Of a stretch of DNA of 64,000 nucleotides, positions 1 to 9,443 are shown piece by piece. The position numbers and the translations under genes were made by a program. Under the pieces are notes generated by a model. The model made no database searches, was not told the origin of the DNA, and worked only from the letters and a program-made list of their open reading frames with translations. Position 1 is the first letter of the stretch. Each line of letters begins with the position of its first letter. This stretch comes from Glebionis coronaria (Eukaryota; Streptophyta; Magnoliopsida; Asterales; Asteraceae), in contig CM046876.1 in assembly GCA_025667525.1 (NCBI GenBank), positions 85,787,512 through 85,851,511 on the forward strand. The letters are read 5' to 3'.

Positions 1-1
1 G

Positions 2-799
2 GGAGAACTAAACTTCTTTTTGGGGTTACAAGTTCAGCAGCGGAAAGATGGGATATTTATCTCCCAAGACAAATATGTGGCTGAGATTGTAAAGAAGTTT
101 GGCATGTCTGATGGAAAGAAGGTGTCCACTCCAATGGACAAGGATCATCCATGGGGCAAGGATGGTCCTGGAAAGCCTATAGATGTCAGGAATTACAGGT
201 CTATGATTGGGTCTCTTATGTATCTCACTGCTTCAAGACCTGACATCATGTTTGCAGTCTGCTTATGTGCAAGATACCAGGTGTCACCAACAGAGTGTCA
301 CTTATTTGCTGTGAAAAGGATTTTTAGGTATCTAAAATGTCATCCTACCTTAGGACTCTGGTATCCAAAGGAGTCACCATTTAAGCTGATAGCCTATTCA
401 GATAGTGATTATGCTGGTGACAACAATGATAGGAAGTCTACAACAGGGGGATGCCAATTTTTGGGGAGCAGGCTTATATCTTGGCAATGTAAGAAGCAGA
501 CTATCATGGCAACATCCACAACTGAAGCTGAGTATGTAGCAGCTGCTGCATGCTGTGGTCAAGTTCTTTGGGTGCAAAATCAGTTGCTTGATTATGGGTA
601 TAACTTTCTTAAAACCAAGATATTCATTGACAACAACAACACTATTTTCATTATAAAGAACCCTGTTTTTCATAGCAAGACTAAACACATTGAAATTAGA
701 CATCACTTTATCAGAGATTGTTTTGAAAAAGGACTGATTTTCCCTGAGAAAATTGATACAGAACTTAATGTTTCTGATCTTTTAACAAAAGCTTTTTAA
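2..799 (+). CDS. Copia-A Pol C-terminus: end of reverse transcriptase plus RNase H
   Basis: The frame is open from base 2, so this is the continuation of a polyprotein and has no start here. The first 80 residues are the RT connection region (NFFLGLQV, YRSMIGSLMYLTASRPDI). RNase H follows: acidic residues in the SDSDYAGD, TTEAEY and FIDNN segments and a C-terminal RHHFIRD give the usual Copia D-E-D pattern. RNase H degrades the RNA strand of the RNA:DNA hybrid during reverse transcription. The frame stops at 797-799, but the same frame remains open to a further stop at 848-850 and reads VGRFQYLVAGIGM, which resembles the normal Copia C-terminus. The 797 stop is therefore probably premature by 17 codons. 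No other break is visible here, making this the best-preserved pol segment of any Copia in the window. Confidence 0.9.
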   Translation, partial: GELNFFLGLQVQQRKDGIFISQDKYVAEIVKKFGMSDGKKVSTPMDKDHPWGKDGPGKPIDVRNYRSMIGSLMYLTASRPDIMFAVCLCARYQVSPTECHLFAVKRIFRYLKCHPTLGLWYPKESPFKLIAYSDSDYAGDNNDRKSTTGGCQFLGSRLISWQCKKQTIMATSTTEAEYVAAAACCGQVLWVQNQLLDYGYNFLKTKIFIDNNNTIFIIKNPVFHSKTKHIEIRHHFIRDCFEKGLIFPEKIDTELNVSDLLTKAF

Positions 800-1958
800 G
801 TAGGGAGGTTTCAGTATCTGGTTGCAGGTATTGGAATGGTTACTCCTTAAAATCTGATGTCTATTTTGTCATGTATGATCAGGGTTACTGCACTGCTGTT
901 GTTGTATAATTGTTAGTCCATTTTTCCATCTCTTTCATTCCACTGCTTTTTAACACAGATTCCCCTGCTGGGGGTTCATCCCCCTGCCAAGAGAATTTTT
1001 CTCTTAAGCTGGGTGTGTTCTTTTTACAAAAGTGGTTCTATGTGGTTTCAGACTAACAATGCAGAAGTTCATATGGTGCATACTATTCTCATTGGTGGAT
1101 CAGGTATATATTCTATGTTTCAGGGGAGGTTAGGTCACACCTTTAGGACTCAGGGTATCCTTAGGATACTCATATATGATCTTAGATCATATCCACTGGT
1201 GAGTGGGGGTTCAGGGTAATGATGACTTGTTGCAAAGCTTGTCAGAACTCTGAAACCTTGAGGCACTGTAGTGTGTGCTTACATTTCGCTATTAAAACAG
1301 CTTGCTGTTTAAATACATAAGTATGGCACACATTGCCAAGACTGATTAACCATAGGTAAGGAACAAGGTTGGGATGGCGACTGGGGTATGCATGTTTTCT
1401 TGGGATAACCTGGTGTAGGGGGGCTTATGTATTGACTTTTTGTATTGGGACCATTGCTGAATAGAGGACTCTTGAGTTTCTATGTATCTATCTTGTGTAT
1501 ACAAGTGTGTGCATTAGGGCAGAGCTAGTTAGCATTGGTCTCTCCATGACTAGTCCAATACCCCTAGGAAAGTTTTCCCCTGCTTTTATCTTTTCATTCC
1601 CCTGCTATCATGACTTTCCCCTGTTTGACCGTTGACCGACAATACCGTTACCCTGTTCATAGCCGTTGGACCTGCTAGCTTAATTTTTGGTTAGGGAATT
1701 GTTTATTGTTTTTAAAAGATATTTAAGGCGCTTTCTTCGCTGATTGGTAATCTTTTCCTTTTTATTTCAAATAAACTAATTTTTTGTCAAGATTTATCTT
1801 TGATATTTTTGCAATTTGAAAATTTTGGTCCAATCACAGCTCTTCAATTCGCCTATAAAAACTTAATTCCCTTCACCAACAGGTCCATCTTTCTCTCTCG
1901 ACTTAAACCCACTTACCTCTCATCTCTATAAACCTTCAAACTATTTTCAAAAATTATC
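800..1958 (+). other. Copia-A spacer between pol and additional ORF
   Basis: About 1.16 kb without a credible coding region. It carries several copies of CCCCTGCT or close variants (962, 980, 1577, 1599, 1618), a short hairpin AAACAGC/GCTGTTT near 1297-1312, and a promoter-like segment at its 3' end. A 68-codon ORF at 1013-1219 has no recognisable features and is treated as chance. Confidence 0.6.
1829..1895 (+). promoter_or_regulatory. Candidate internal promoter of the additional ORF
   Basis: A CCAAT box (about 1830-1834) is followed by a TATA box CCTATAAAAA (1852-1861). A pyrimidine-rich initiator-like stretch (TCTTTCTCTCTC, about 1888-1899) follows 28-40 bp downstream. The ATG of the additional ORF is at 1959, leaving a leader of about 65-70 nt. 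The spacing matches a plant core promoter. Function is inferred from layout only. Confidence 0.5.
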
Positions 1959-4922
1959 ATGACTCTTAAAATTGCTCCTAATCATAACCAAATTGCTTTG
2001 CTTCATGATGAACCAGTCGAGTTTGCTGATGCTGTGGCCTTTCTAAAGTCTTCGTACTTCAGAGTGGCCCTTCTCATCAATCCTCGAATCTATACCTCAC
2101 ACATTCAACAGTTCTGGTCTAAAGCCATGACCAAAACAGTGAATGGAGAGGTTATAATTCAAAGCACGGTTGATGGTCATTCCAAGGTCATTACACTTGC
2201 CTCCATCAGGGAGAACCTTCTCCTTGATGATGAGGATGGAATAACCAACTTTTCTGAGGCTGAAATTTTTGCAGGTCTTGTTAAATTGGGGTACAAGCTT
2301 TCTAAAAATAAAAAATGTAAGTTTGCTAAAGGCCAGTTTGCCCCTCATTGGAAATATTTGATTCATATTATTATGCAATGTTTGTCACCAAAAGCCACTG
2401 CTTTTAATGAGGTTGGTAGTGAGATAGCTTCTGCCCTGATCTGCTTTGCAACAGGGAGGAAGTATTGTTTTTCCCAAATGATTTTTAAAGGCATGGTTAA
2501 AAATGTTTCAAGCACCTCAAAGTTTTGTATGTATCCAAGGTTTATAGAAATTCTGCTGAATATGAGTGATTATGGTCCCATTAAACACAAAAACTATTTT
2601 TCAGCAACCCAACACACCACCAAACTCTTCACCACACTACTTGCACCATCACCTTTGTTTTCTGGCAAAAACATTCCACTCACTTCAATTATGATGGACC
2701 AAATTAGAAGGGAAGAAGCCACAAATCAACCTTCTGATTCCCCTACCGAGAACCTACCACCTGCTGATCCACAACAAGAAAGGCGTTCAAAATCCAGGTT
2801 TGCCGGGTCTCCCTTGCCTGGTGAATCTTCACAAGCAGCGGAAAGGAGAGTCTCCAAGAGTTTGGAGCAACCTGGGGGTTTGGCTGCCACTACTATCTCA
2901 TCCTCAAGGGGTGAGCAGGATAGTGACACCATCAATAAGTCCTCTCCCCCACTCCATGATATCCAAAAAGGGGAGAAATTCCCTTCTAGGATTGAGAGCA
3001 GTATGAAACCTTTGACAAATTTGGAATTGACGAAAATGTGTATGAGTCTGAAAAGGCAGAATGCACAACTAGTACAAGATGTCAAAAAGCAAGGTCTGGT
3101 TATCTCTTACTTGGAAACCAGACTTGCTACTCTTGAGGGGAGGAGAAAGCCCAGACTGATTCTTTCAACAGATGAGGATGCTTCCAAAGGGGAGGAAATT
3201 CCACACACAGAAGGGTCTACTGAGTATTATTCATATCCTGGTGGGGAACATGGAAAGGTAACAAGTGCTCAGAAAGGGATGGAGAAAGAAAGTGCTGATA
3301 AGGGAAGTGACAAGGGGAGTGCAACCAAAGATATTGCTCAAACATTGCTCACCATGGGCAATCCAGAAGAAGCCCCTGCTTCAAAAGTTTCCCCTGCCAT
3401 TGCTGATCCCACTGCTGTAAGTTATTCCCCTACAAAGAATATTACTCAAACTTTTGTGAGAAAGAACAGAAAGCAGCCAGCTCAGAAGGGAATTACAATC
3501 AAAGAACCTGCATCTAAAGTAACAGCAGCACCAGCAGTGGATCCAAAAGACAAAGGAAAAGGAATCATGGTGGAATAGCCCAAGAGAAAATACAAACATC
3601 TAACTCCTGAACAGCTAAGGGCTCAAGAAGCACAAGATGCACAAGTAGCACTCAGGCTACAACAAGAGGAGATGGATATGCAGGACCAAGGAACACAAAA
3701 GATGAGGCCCAAAGATATGCTCAAGCAGGTTGAGATTATGCATAGAGAACTAGATGACAGGGTACCTCATGTTGGAGAGTTTCTTGATCAATGGGAGAAG
3801 GAGTTGAAAAATGCTCCATTGGAAGACAGGTATGAGTTGACTTGCCTTGTTTACAAATATCAAACTGAGTATCTGGAAAGAAGGGCAATTCAAATTCAGA
3901 GTGAGAAGTATCTAACTTCAGAGAAAGGGCAACTTGATCACTACAAAGTTCTGCTGAAGAGACATAGAAAGTGGAAGGATGGTGACTTCAGAGATATGAG
4001 TTTTGAAGCTATAAAAAGGGCAGTCAGACCAGTTCTAAAATTGTATGATGTGGAGGATTGGATGACTATCAACACTCCTGAGGAAGCTGAGTATCTTAGG
4101 AGACAAAGTGAAATGCTATAGAAAGCTAGAGAATCAAAGAAAAGAAAAGCTGAAGAGACAACTCTGGAAACTACACAAGCAGGTGCATCATCCCAAGCAG
4201 GTGCATCACCACAAGCAGGGGCATCACATCAAGCAGGTGGAAGTTTTCCAGAAGTACTTGAGAAGTCTGTACTTAATGTACAAAGAGCAGCAAAGAGACT
4301 CAAGAGAATGGAGAAAGTGGGCACAGTTACTAAAGAGTCTCAAAGGCCTTCAAATGATGAGATTGATAAACAGCTAATTCTACAGGAAAATGATGATATC
4401 TCACCTAGTGAACTTGGAAAGAAGTTTGCTATCATAGAGTATGCTGTTTCTGAACACAAAGGGAGGACTTGGTGGAAGCTTACAAGAGCTGACAATACAG
4501 CACATACATTTCTAAGTCTAGATGTCATGTTTCAAATTTTGGATAGTGAAGACTTAGAAGATCTGTGGAAAATCTTGAAGAAGACGTTTGCTGCAAAACC
4601 TCCTACCATGGATGGTGTGGAGAAGGATTGGGTAATATGGGAGTGCATGCATAGAATGTATGAGCATGAGTTATTTGATCCCATATTTGATGCAGTGAAT
4701 AAAGGAGATTTGTTGTATTGGAAGCTGTTTACCAATTCTGGGGTTTATGAGGTAGTGATGGAAGGTGTGAGTGTGTACTTGCTCAATCATAGGTATTATC
4801 CCTTCTCTCAGGACACCTTGAAGAAACTGGCACATGCTAACCTAATTGTAGATGCTAAAAAGCCTGTTGCTTATGATCTGGTAAGAATGGTTCATAGTCA
4901 GATTTGGCCAGAAAGTTTGTAA
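1959..4922 (+). pseudogene. Copia-A additional ORF (aORF), one frame with two internal stops
   Basis: Three ORFs (1959-3578, 3672-4121, 4308-4922) are in the same frame and are separated only by TAG codons at 3576 and 4119, so this is one gene of about 988 codons. The N-terminal region (residues 1-250) is a globular domain with NPRIYTSHIQQFWSKA. Residues about 270-350 are Ser/Pro rich. About 350-395 form a likely coiled coil (LELTKMCMSLKRQNAQL...). A charged Lys/Glu region follows, then a QAGASx repeat near 740-762, then a second folded domain (about 805-987) with WWKLTRADNTAHTF and YWKLFTNSGVYEV. I recognise this as the extra protein downstream of pol in Asteraceae Copia elements; its role is unknown. 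No signal peptide or membrane segment is evident, so an envelope role is not supported. The ATG at 1959 is chosen because a TATA box and leader precede it. Confidence 0.75.
4177..4245 (+). repeat. 18-bp in-frame tandem repeat in aORF
   Basis: Four units beginning CAAGCAGG(T/G)GCATCA encode QAGASS, QAGASP, QAGASH and QAGGS. The unit length is a multiple of three, so the frame is kept. It sits at the junction between the charged middle region and the C-terminal domain, where it looks like an expandable linker. Confidence 0.85.
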
Positions 4923-4992
4923 GCATCCTCATCAACTAGTATTTATATTCAGAAACTTGTGTTTAGGGGAAAGCACAAGTTTAGGGGAGGAT

Positions 4993-5519
4993 TGTTGGGA
5001 ATAAATCTATGCTTAGTTTGTTTCCCCTGCTAGTTGATTATTCGTACCCCTGCTAGAGTAAGTTCCCCCTGCTTGATAACAAAGGCAGGGGGATTGGTCC
5101 CCCTGCTGGAAGTCAAAGGCCATGCTGTCAAAGATAAACAAGGAATAGATTTTTACGCATTTCAGTTATTATTCCTTAATACTTTCCTTGTTTTTTAGTA
5201 GTGATCTTGTACGTGGGTCCTTATGGCTATAAAAGGACTCACTAGGTTAGCATGCAAAGTGTGTCTTTCTCATTTTGTCTTTCATTATATTACTTTAAGG
5301 TTTTGTAAACCCTAATACCATTTTAGGGTATTCGTATATCTTTGATATATTAAAGTTCAACGTTTGAATCACATTTGTTCTTGTGCTAAACATTATATTC
5401 CGCATCTTGTTTAGTTACTTTGCTTTGCAAAGTTTCTCTAGTGTTAGATTGAATTCTTTCTCTCCATCACAAACCTTAAACAAGCTATTAAGGTTTAAGA
5501 TCTGACTTTGGGATCAACA
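4993..5519 (+). repeat. Copia-A 3' LTR
   Basis: 527 bp starting TGTTGGGAATAAA right after a purine tract (AGTTTAGGGGAGGAT) and ending GGGATCAACA, with 5-bp terminal inverted repeats TGTTG/CAACA. The same start and end occur in the Copia-B LTR at 58482-58973, which confirms both boundaries. U3 carries a TATA box (CTATAAAAGG, about 5228-5237). It also has a cluster of CCCCTGCT motifs (5024, 5047, 5066, 5100) and one inverted copy (GCAGGGGG 5085-5092), which can pair with either neighbouring copy to form alternative 8-bp hairpins. Confidence 0.9.
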
Positions 5520-6567
5520 AAGCTATCACGTTATATCAAACCATTTGTGATTAATCATTTCCCATATTAAATCACATTTCTCCCCATATTAAAAATATTA
5601 ACCCAATCGATGTTTTCAATATCAATTGATTTAATAACATTTTAAGAAAATTTGGGAAGAAAAATGCAAGTCCAATTTTCTTCATGATTTACACAAGCCC
5701 CCCCTCAAATTAATGAGGGTGTACTTGAAACGTAAATGAAATACCTTTTAAACACAAGTGTAAGGTACTTATCACGTGCAAAGATCATATATGATAATGT
5801 ATTCACATGATTAGCAATTTATGAGGTTGGACCTGAATGATGGAGAACATCATATGATTGAATCACATGGTTCTTGTTCACGAATGTTGGTCGCCTCGCC
5901 ACGTCTGAAGTTATCTCTTGACTCGATGTGTACGACTGATATCGTTGTCTTGACACCAATATGTGAACTTGGCACTTTCAGCGTCAAAGATTCTGAATGC
6001 TGGACAATCGCTCCCCCTCAATTGTTGACCCGTGTTCTATTTAAAGATCTGTAGTCGCTGTTTGAGTAGTCACATTGTCGAGTATGTAGATATCAATTGT
6101 AAATTTCTACGGTTGGTGGAGATGATAAATTAATAAAAATAAGATTTCTCTTGTTTTAATAAATAAATGCACCGACACGTACATATATTCGTGTTAGATT
6201 GTGTTATTACGTAAACACAATCCCTTACATGGTTATAAAGTCAACCATGCCCGAGAAAATTAATTCCCGTTGTTGAGTCAAAGCTTTTCGGTGAAATACT
6301 TGACTTGAGTATGAAAATCGGGTTACTATCTGAAATAATAGCAATCCATTTTGAACATGTTTTAAATCATTTAAACTTCTGCTCAAACATTATTTACAAC
6401 CACGTGTCATTATTGAACGACATTTCTAGGTTCGTAAATATTATCGATTGCATAAGACATGTTCTTTTTATCAAAACATTTTTGAACACACAATTTTGAA
6501 AGATTTAGAAAAACATTTTGAGAAATTCTCGAAAAATTGTTTTTAAAGTTTTGAAAACCAATTATTT
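5520..6567 (-). other. Downstream part of Copia-C, unassigned
   Basis: About 1 kb, AT-rich, with no ORF that resembles a known protein. On the - strand there are two polypurine stretches of the kind that precede Copia 3' LTRs: TTGAGGGGGAGCG (about 6009-6021) and TTTGAGGGGGGGC (about 5698-5710). The sequence after neither of them matches the Copia-C 5' LTR start, so I cannot place a 3' LTR here. Confidence 0.4.
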
Positions 6568-7270
6568 GAGCTTAAGATGTGGAATATCTTAGAAAACGAG
6601 CTCAAGTCTGAGAAGTTGTAAACTTCGCATTGTGAGGATAAGTTTCTCATCGGTGATAAACATTCCTTTTAACTGAAGAACGAGTCCTAAGTTGACGTTT
6701 ACTTAGAAGTTGTTTTCATGAGCTTGAAAAACTTTGAATGTTTTAACATAAAGCTCATGACCGAGAAAGGTGAGTTTCTCTTTATGAAGAAAAGTTCTCT
6801 TATTTAAAAGATACACTTTCCTTTATGAGCTTAAAACATGGAATGTGTTAATACAAGCTCATGACCGAGAAAATTTAATTTCCCGTTACGAGGATAATCT
6901 ATCTTTAAAGATAAGCTCTCCTAATATTGAAGTCCGAGTTACAGTCTGATATTTAACTGTAAGTCATTGTGCATGAGCTTAAAAACTTCGAATGTTTTTA
7001 ATATTAGCTCATGCCCGAGAAAAATTAATTTCTCATTGTAAGGATAAGTTTATCATCGGCGATAAACTTTCCTTTCTTTGAAATCCGGGGCATAATCTGA
7101 AATGTGATTATAGGCCATTTACACTAGCTTAAAACTTTTGAATAGTTTTAATGTAAACTTGTGTCCGAGAAAATTTAATTTCTCGTTTTTGAGGATAAGT
7201 TATCGTTGCATAGATAAACTTCCATTTCTCTGAAGTTCAGGTCTCAGACTGATATTTGCCTATGAGCCTT
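6568..7270 (-). repeat. Tandem array of ~150-bp hairpin-rich units
   Basis: Units begin at GAGCTT or a variant at 6568, 6720, 6827, 6975, 7125 and a partial at 7264, giving periods of 152, 107, 148, 150 and 139 bp. Each full unit contains three successive inverted repeats. One is an outer stem such as CATGAGCTT/AAGCTCATG (unit at 6717). The second is a GAGAAA/TTTCTC stem. The third is a stem such as AAGTTTATC/GATAAACTT. In the unit at 7125 the outer stem has changed on both sides, and in the first unit the middle stem is GAAGTT/AACTTC instead, so pairing is kept while sequence drifts. Confidence 0.75.
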
Positions 7271-7277
7271 GTATAAC

Positions 7278-9328
7278 TTAACTGCGAGTCCCCTGAGACA
7301 CTTGTTTCTTAGATATCAGCTTCTTCAGCAACCAAACTCTAAGAGTGTCCTTAGTTGTACGGTATACAACGATTGGACCGCTGTGTTCTTGTTGAAGCTT
7401 AACTTTAGTACCTGTACTGGCAACAATTTGCATACTTTCACATGGGTTAGCGATATCTATTTTAGAACCATGTGGAGGTTCACAACCAACTTTGGTAGTG
7501 CTTCCTTTAGGAACCCATTGAAGGTTAACTGATTAGATAATCCTACCTGTGGGTTGCCACCTAAGATTAGATCTAGGCGATATGGTTTTCTTATGCAGAG
7601 CGGAAGACTTAGCGGTAGAAAACCTATTTCCTTTGGAATTCCCTCTGTTATCACGGGAGTTTGACTCCTTCAAGACTTTAGAAACACAAGCGGCATGAGT
7701 TTTTGTGAAAACACTCTTCATGTATACGAAACAAACACCACATTTGAGATCCGAATGATATCTAGAAATCCTAGTTCTTGCTTGTGTCATTTTCTTAGAT
7801 GCATCTACATAGTGATTATTAGGCATGCTATTGGACCTATGTTGTGTCATATTCTTAGAAGTATACCTAGAATCACTAGTAGCAGTCTTGTTCGTAGGTT
7901 TTGCATAGGCTGATTTGATCACATTAGGCCTAGATAGTGGAGTGACTGGTCTAGAACTATGAACCATATCAACTTGGGAGGCAAACCGCGGTCGTGAGGA
8001 TTTTGGTCGCTCGGATATAAATGTAGTCGGTTGTCGAACGGACTGATTTTTAGACGGTTTCCACAAGATTGATGGTTTTCCAAGATTAGTGTCCACACTA
8101 TTTCCTTTAGTTTTCCTTAATTCTTTTTTCAACGCAGCTATAGCAAAAACCTTTTCCTGAACTTGAGCCTTTAAATCAACATTTTCAGTAGTTAACAAGG
8201 TCGTAGACTCTAGAGTTTTAGACCTCATCTCTAGGTTAGAACTATTTAACTCATTACAACGCTGTTTTAAGGTCTCTTGTTCCTTTAGTAAGTGGTCTTG
8301 GGATGCCAACTTAGATTCTAGCAAAATAATTTGTTTCACAAAATTATCTTTTTCGGCTTTAGAATCTTGAAATTTTTTATTTAATTTTCGTTCAAGAACA
8401 ACGTTTGAATTTTAAAGTTTTTCAAAATACTTTTCAAATTTATCCGTTTTCTTCCAAAATTCAATTTTGGTATCCTCAAGCTCTTTTGATTGTTGAGCTA
8501 TGATCGTTTCAAGCTCTTCAATCCTAGAACCAGAAATAGTTAAAGAAGCAGTCATAAGGCATATATCATGATTTTGAGCATTTTGATCATTCTCTCCCCC
8601 ATTAGACTCACATCGGATGAATCAGAAGTGGAATCACCCTTTTCCATCCCATGTTTGTCATAGGTGGGTTCTGAGTTCTCAACATGATGTAGATCACTGT
8701 GAGATTCAATATTCAATTGTACCTCAACTAGTGGCTCTTCATCATGCATGCTTGAGTCATGTTGTCGTGATGCATTGACACCACTGTCATCGTTAACCAA
8801 AGCGGTCTCCTTTGAGTCATCCGTAAGACTATTTGTTTGATCTGGCATCTGCGTCGGATGTTCTTGCTTCCAAGTATCATAAGTAATTTGAAGACGTGAT
8901 CGTTCTTGAAACAGATGTGTAAGAGAAGTCATGTATTTGAACAAAGTACCACAGAAGTCTTGAATCTCTTTATGCATGTCTTCAAGGAATGCCTGACAAG
9001 GCACTAAGTTTTCTTTCTTGACAACATCGAATTGAAGAAAAATCGATAATTGTTTCAAAAGAACTTGAAGTGCAGATGCAGATTCAATATGATTAAAGTC
9101 TTCTTTGTCAAGTTGCTGCTGAAGCATATCCAAGTTTATCATCATAGCCTCCATGAAGAAAGGAGCATCTTGACCAAATATTGCCACAAAGGATGGTCCA
9201 TAGTCTAGCTTGGTATGCTCGTAGAAATGACATTCAAATTGTCTAAATGAGACCTGACATTTTTGTCTTGCTTCTTCTTTCATCATCTGCAATTCTCCCT
9301 CTCGAGATCTCGAATTCAAAGAATCCAT
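7278..9328 (-). pseudogene. Copia-C gag polyprotein (degenerate)
   Basis: Start ATG at 9328-9326. The first part (9328 to about 8605) begins MDSLNSRSREGEL and is an alpha-helical capsid-like region. A frameshift near 8605 joins the frame that carries a long coiled coil (SRIEELETIIAQQSKELE, continuing through ESKLASQDHLLKEQETLKQR). That frame has a TAA at 8416-8414. Next come a basic Ser/Arg-rich region and a Cys/His segment (CGVC...CVSK, about 7700-7640). After a further stop at 7535-7533 the same frame stays open to 7278 and reads QWVPKGSTT and ANPCESMQIVASTG. This long gag with coiled coil and C-terminal Cys motif is familiar from Asteraceae Copia elements. Gag forms the virus-like particle. 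The protease that should follow is missing. Confidence 0.72.
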
Positions 9329-9438
9329 TAAAAATCAATGATAAATAAAGGTAACTATTACTTCTCGATCGAACAATGAAAGAAAGTAATTGTGTTTGTT
9401 GTTGTGTGTAGAAGCTGAGAAATAATGTTGACATCCCT

Positions 9439-9443
9439 TAAAG
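9439..9443. repeat. Target site duplication of Tekay-outer (left copy)
   Basis: TAAAG immediately before the TGTGAC start of the LTR. The identical 5 bp follows the far LTR at 34292-34296. The duplication fixes the element boundaries and shows that 9443 and 34292 were originally contiguous. Confidence 0.92.

Larger units (their letters stand above)
1..5519 (+). mobile_element. Copia-A LTR retrotransposon (3' part, truncated by window edge)
   Basis: A Ty1/Copia element whose left part lies outside the window. In order it shows the C-terminal reverse transcriptase/RNase H, a long spacer, a large additional ORF, a purine-rich tract (about 4979-4992) and a 3' LTR that begins TGTTGG and ends CAACA. 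An extra ORF between pol and the 3' LTR is known from some plant Copia lineages (SIRE-type and others). It appears to lie inside the - strand element Copia-C, so bases after 5519 (AAGCT...) would be the right flank. The 5-bp target duplication cannot be tested because the left end is missing. Confidence 0.88.

Noticed and set aside
2097..2378. Antisense ORFs under the Copia-A aORF (also 2726-3085, 3381-3599)
   Set aside because: Shadows of the sense frame; no independent support.
5698..6021. Polypurine stretches as evidence for a Copia-C 3' LTR start
   Set aside because: Sequence following either stretch does not match the only Copia-C LTR in the window, so no LTR was called.
5821..6054. 77-codon + strand ORF in the Copia-C remainder
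   Set aside because: No motif, opposite to element orientation, no promoter or conservation evidence.
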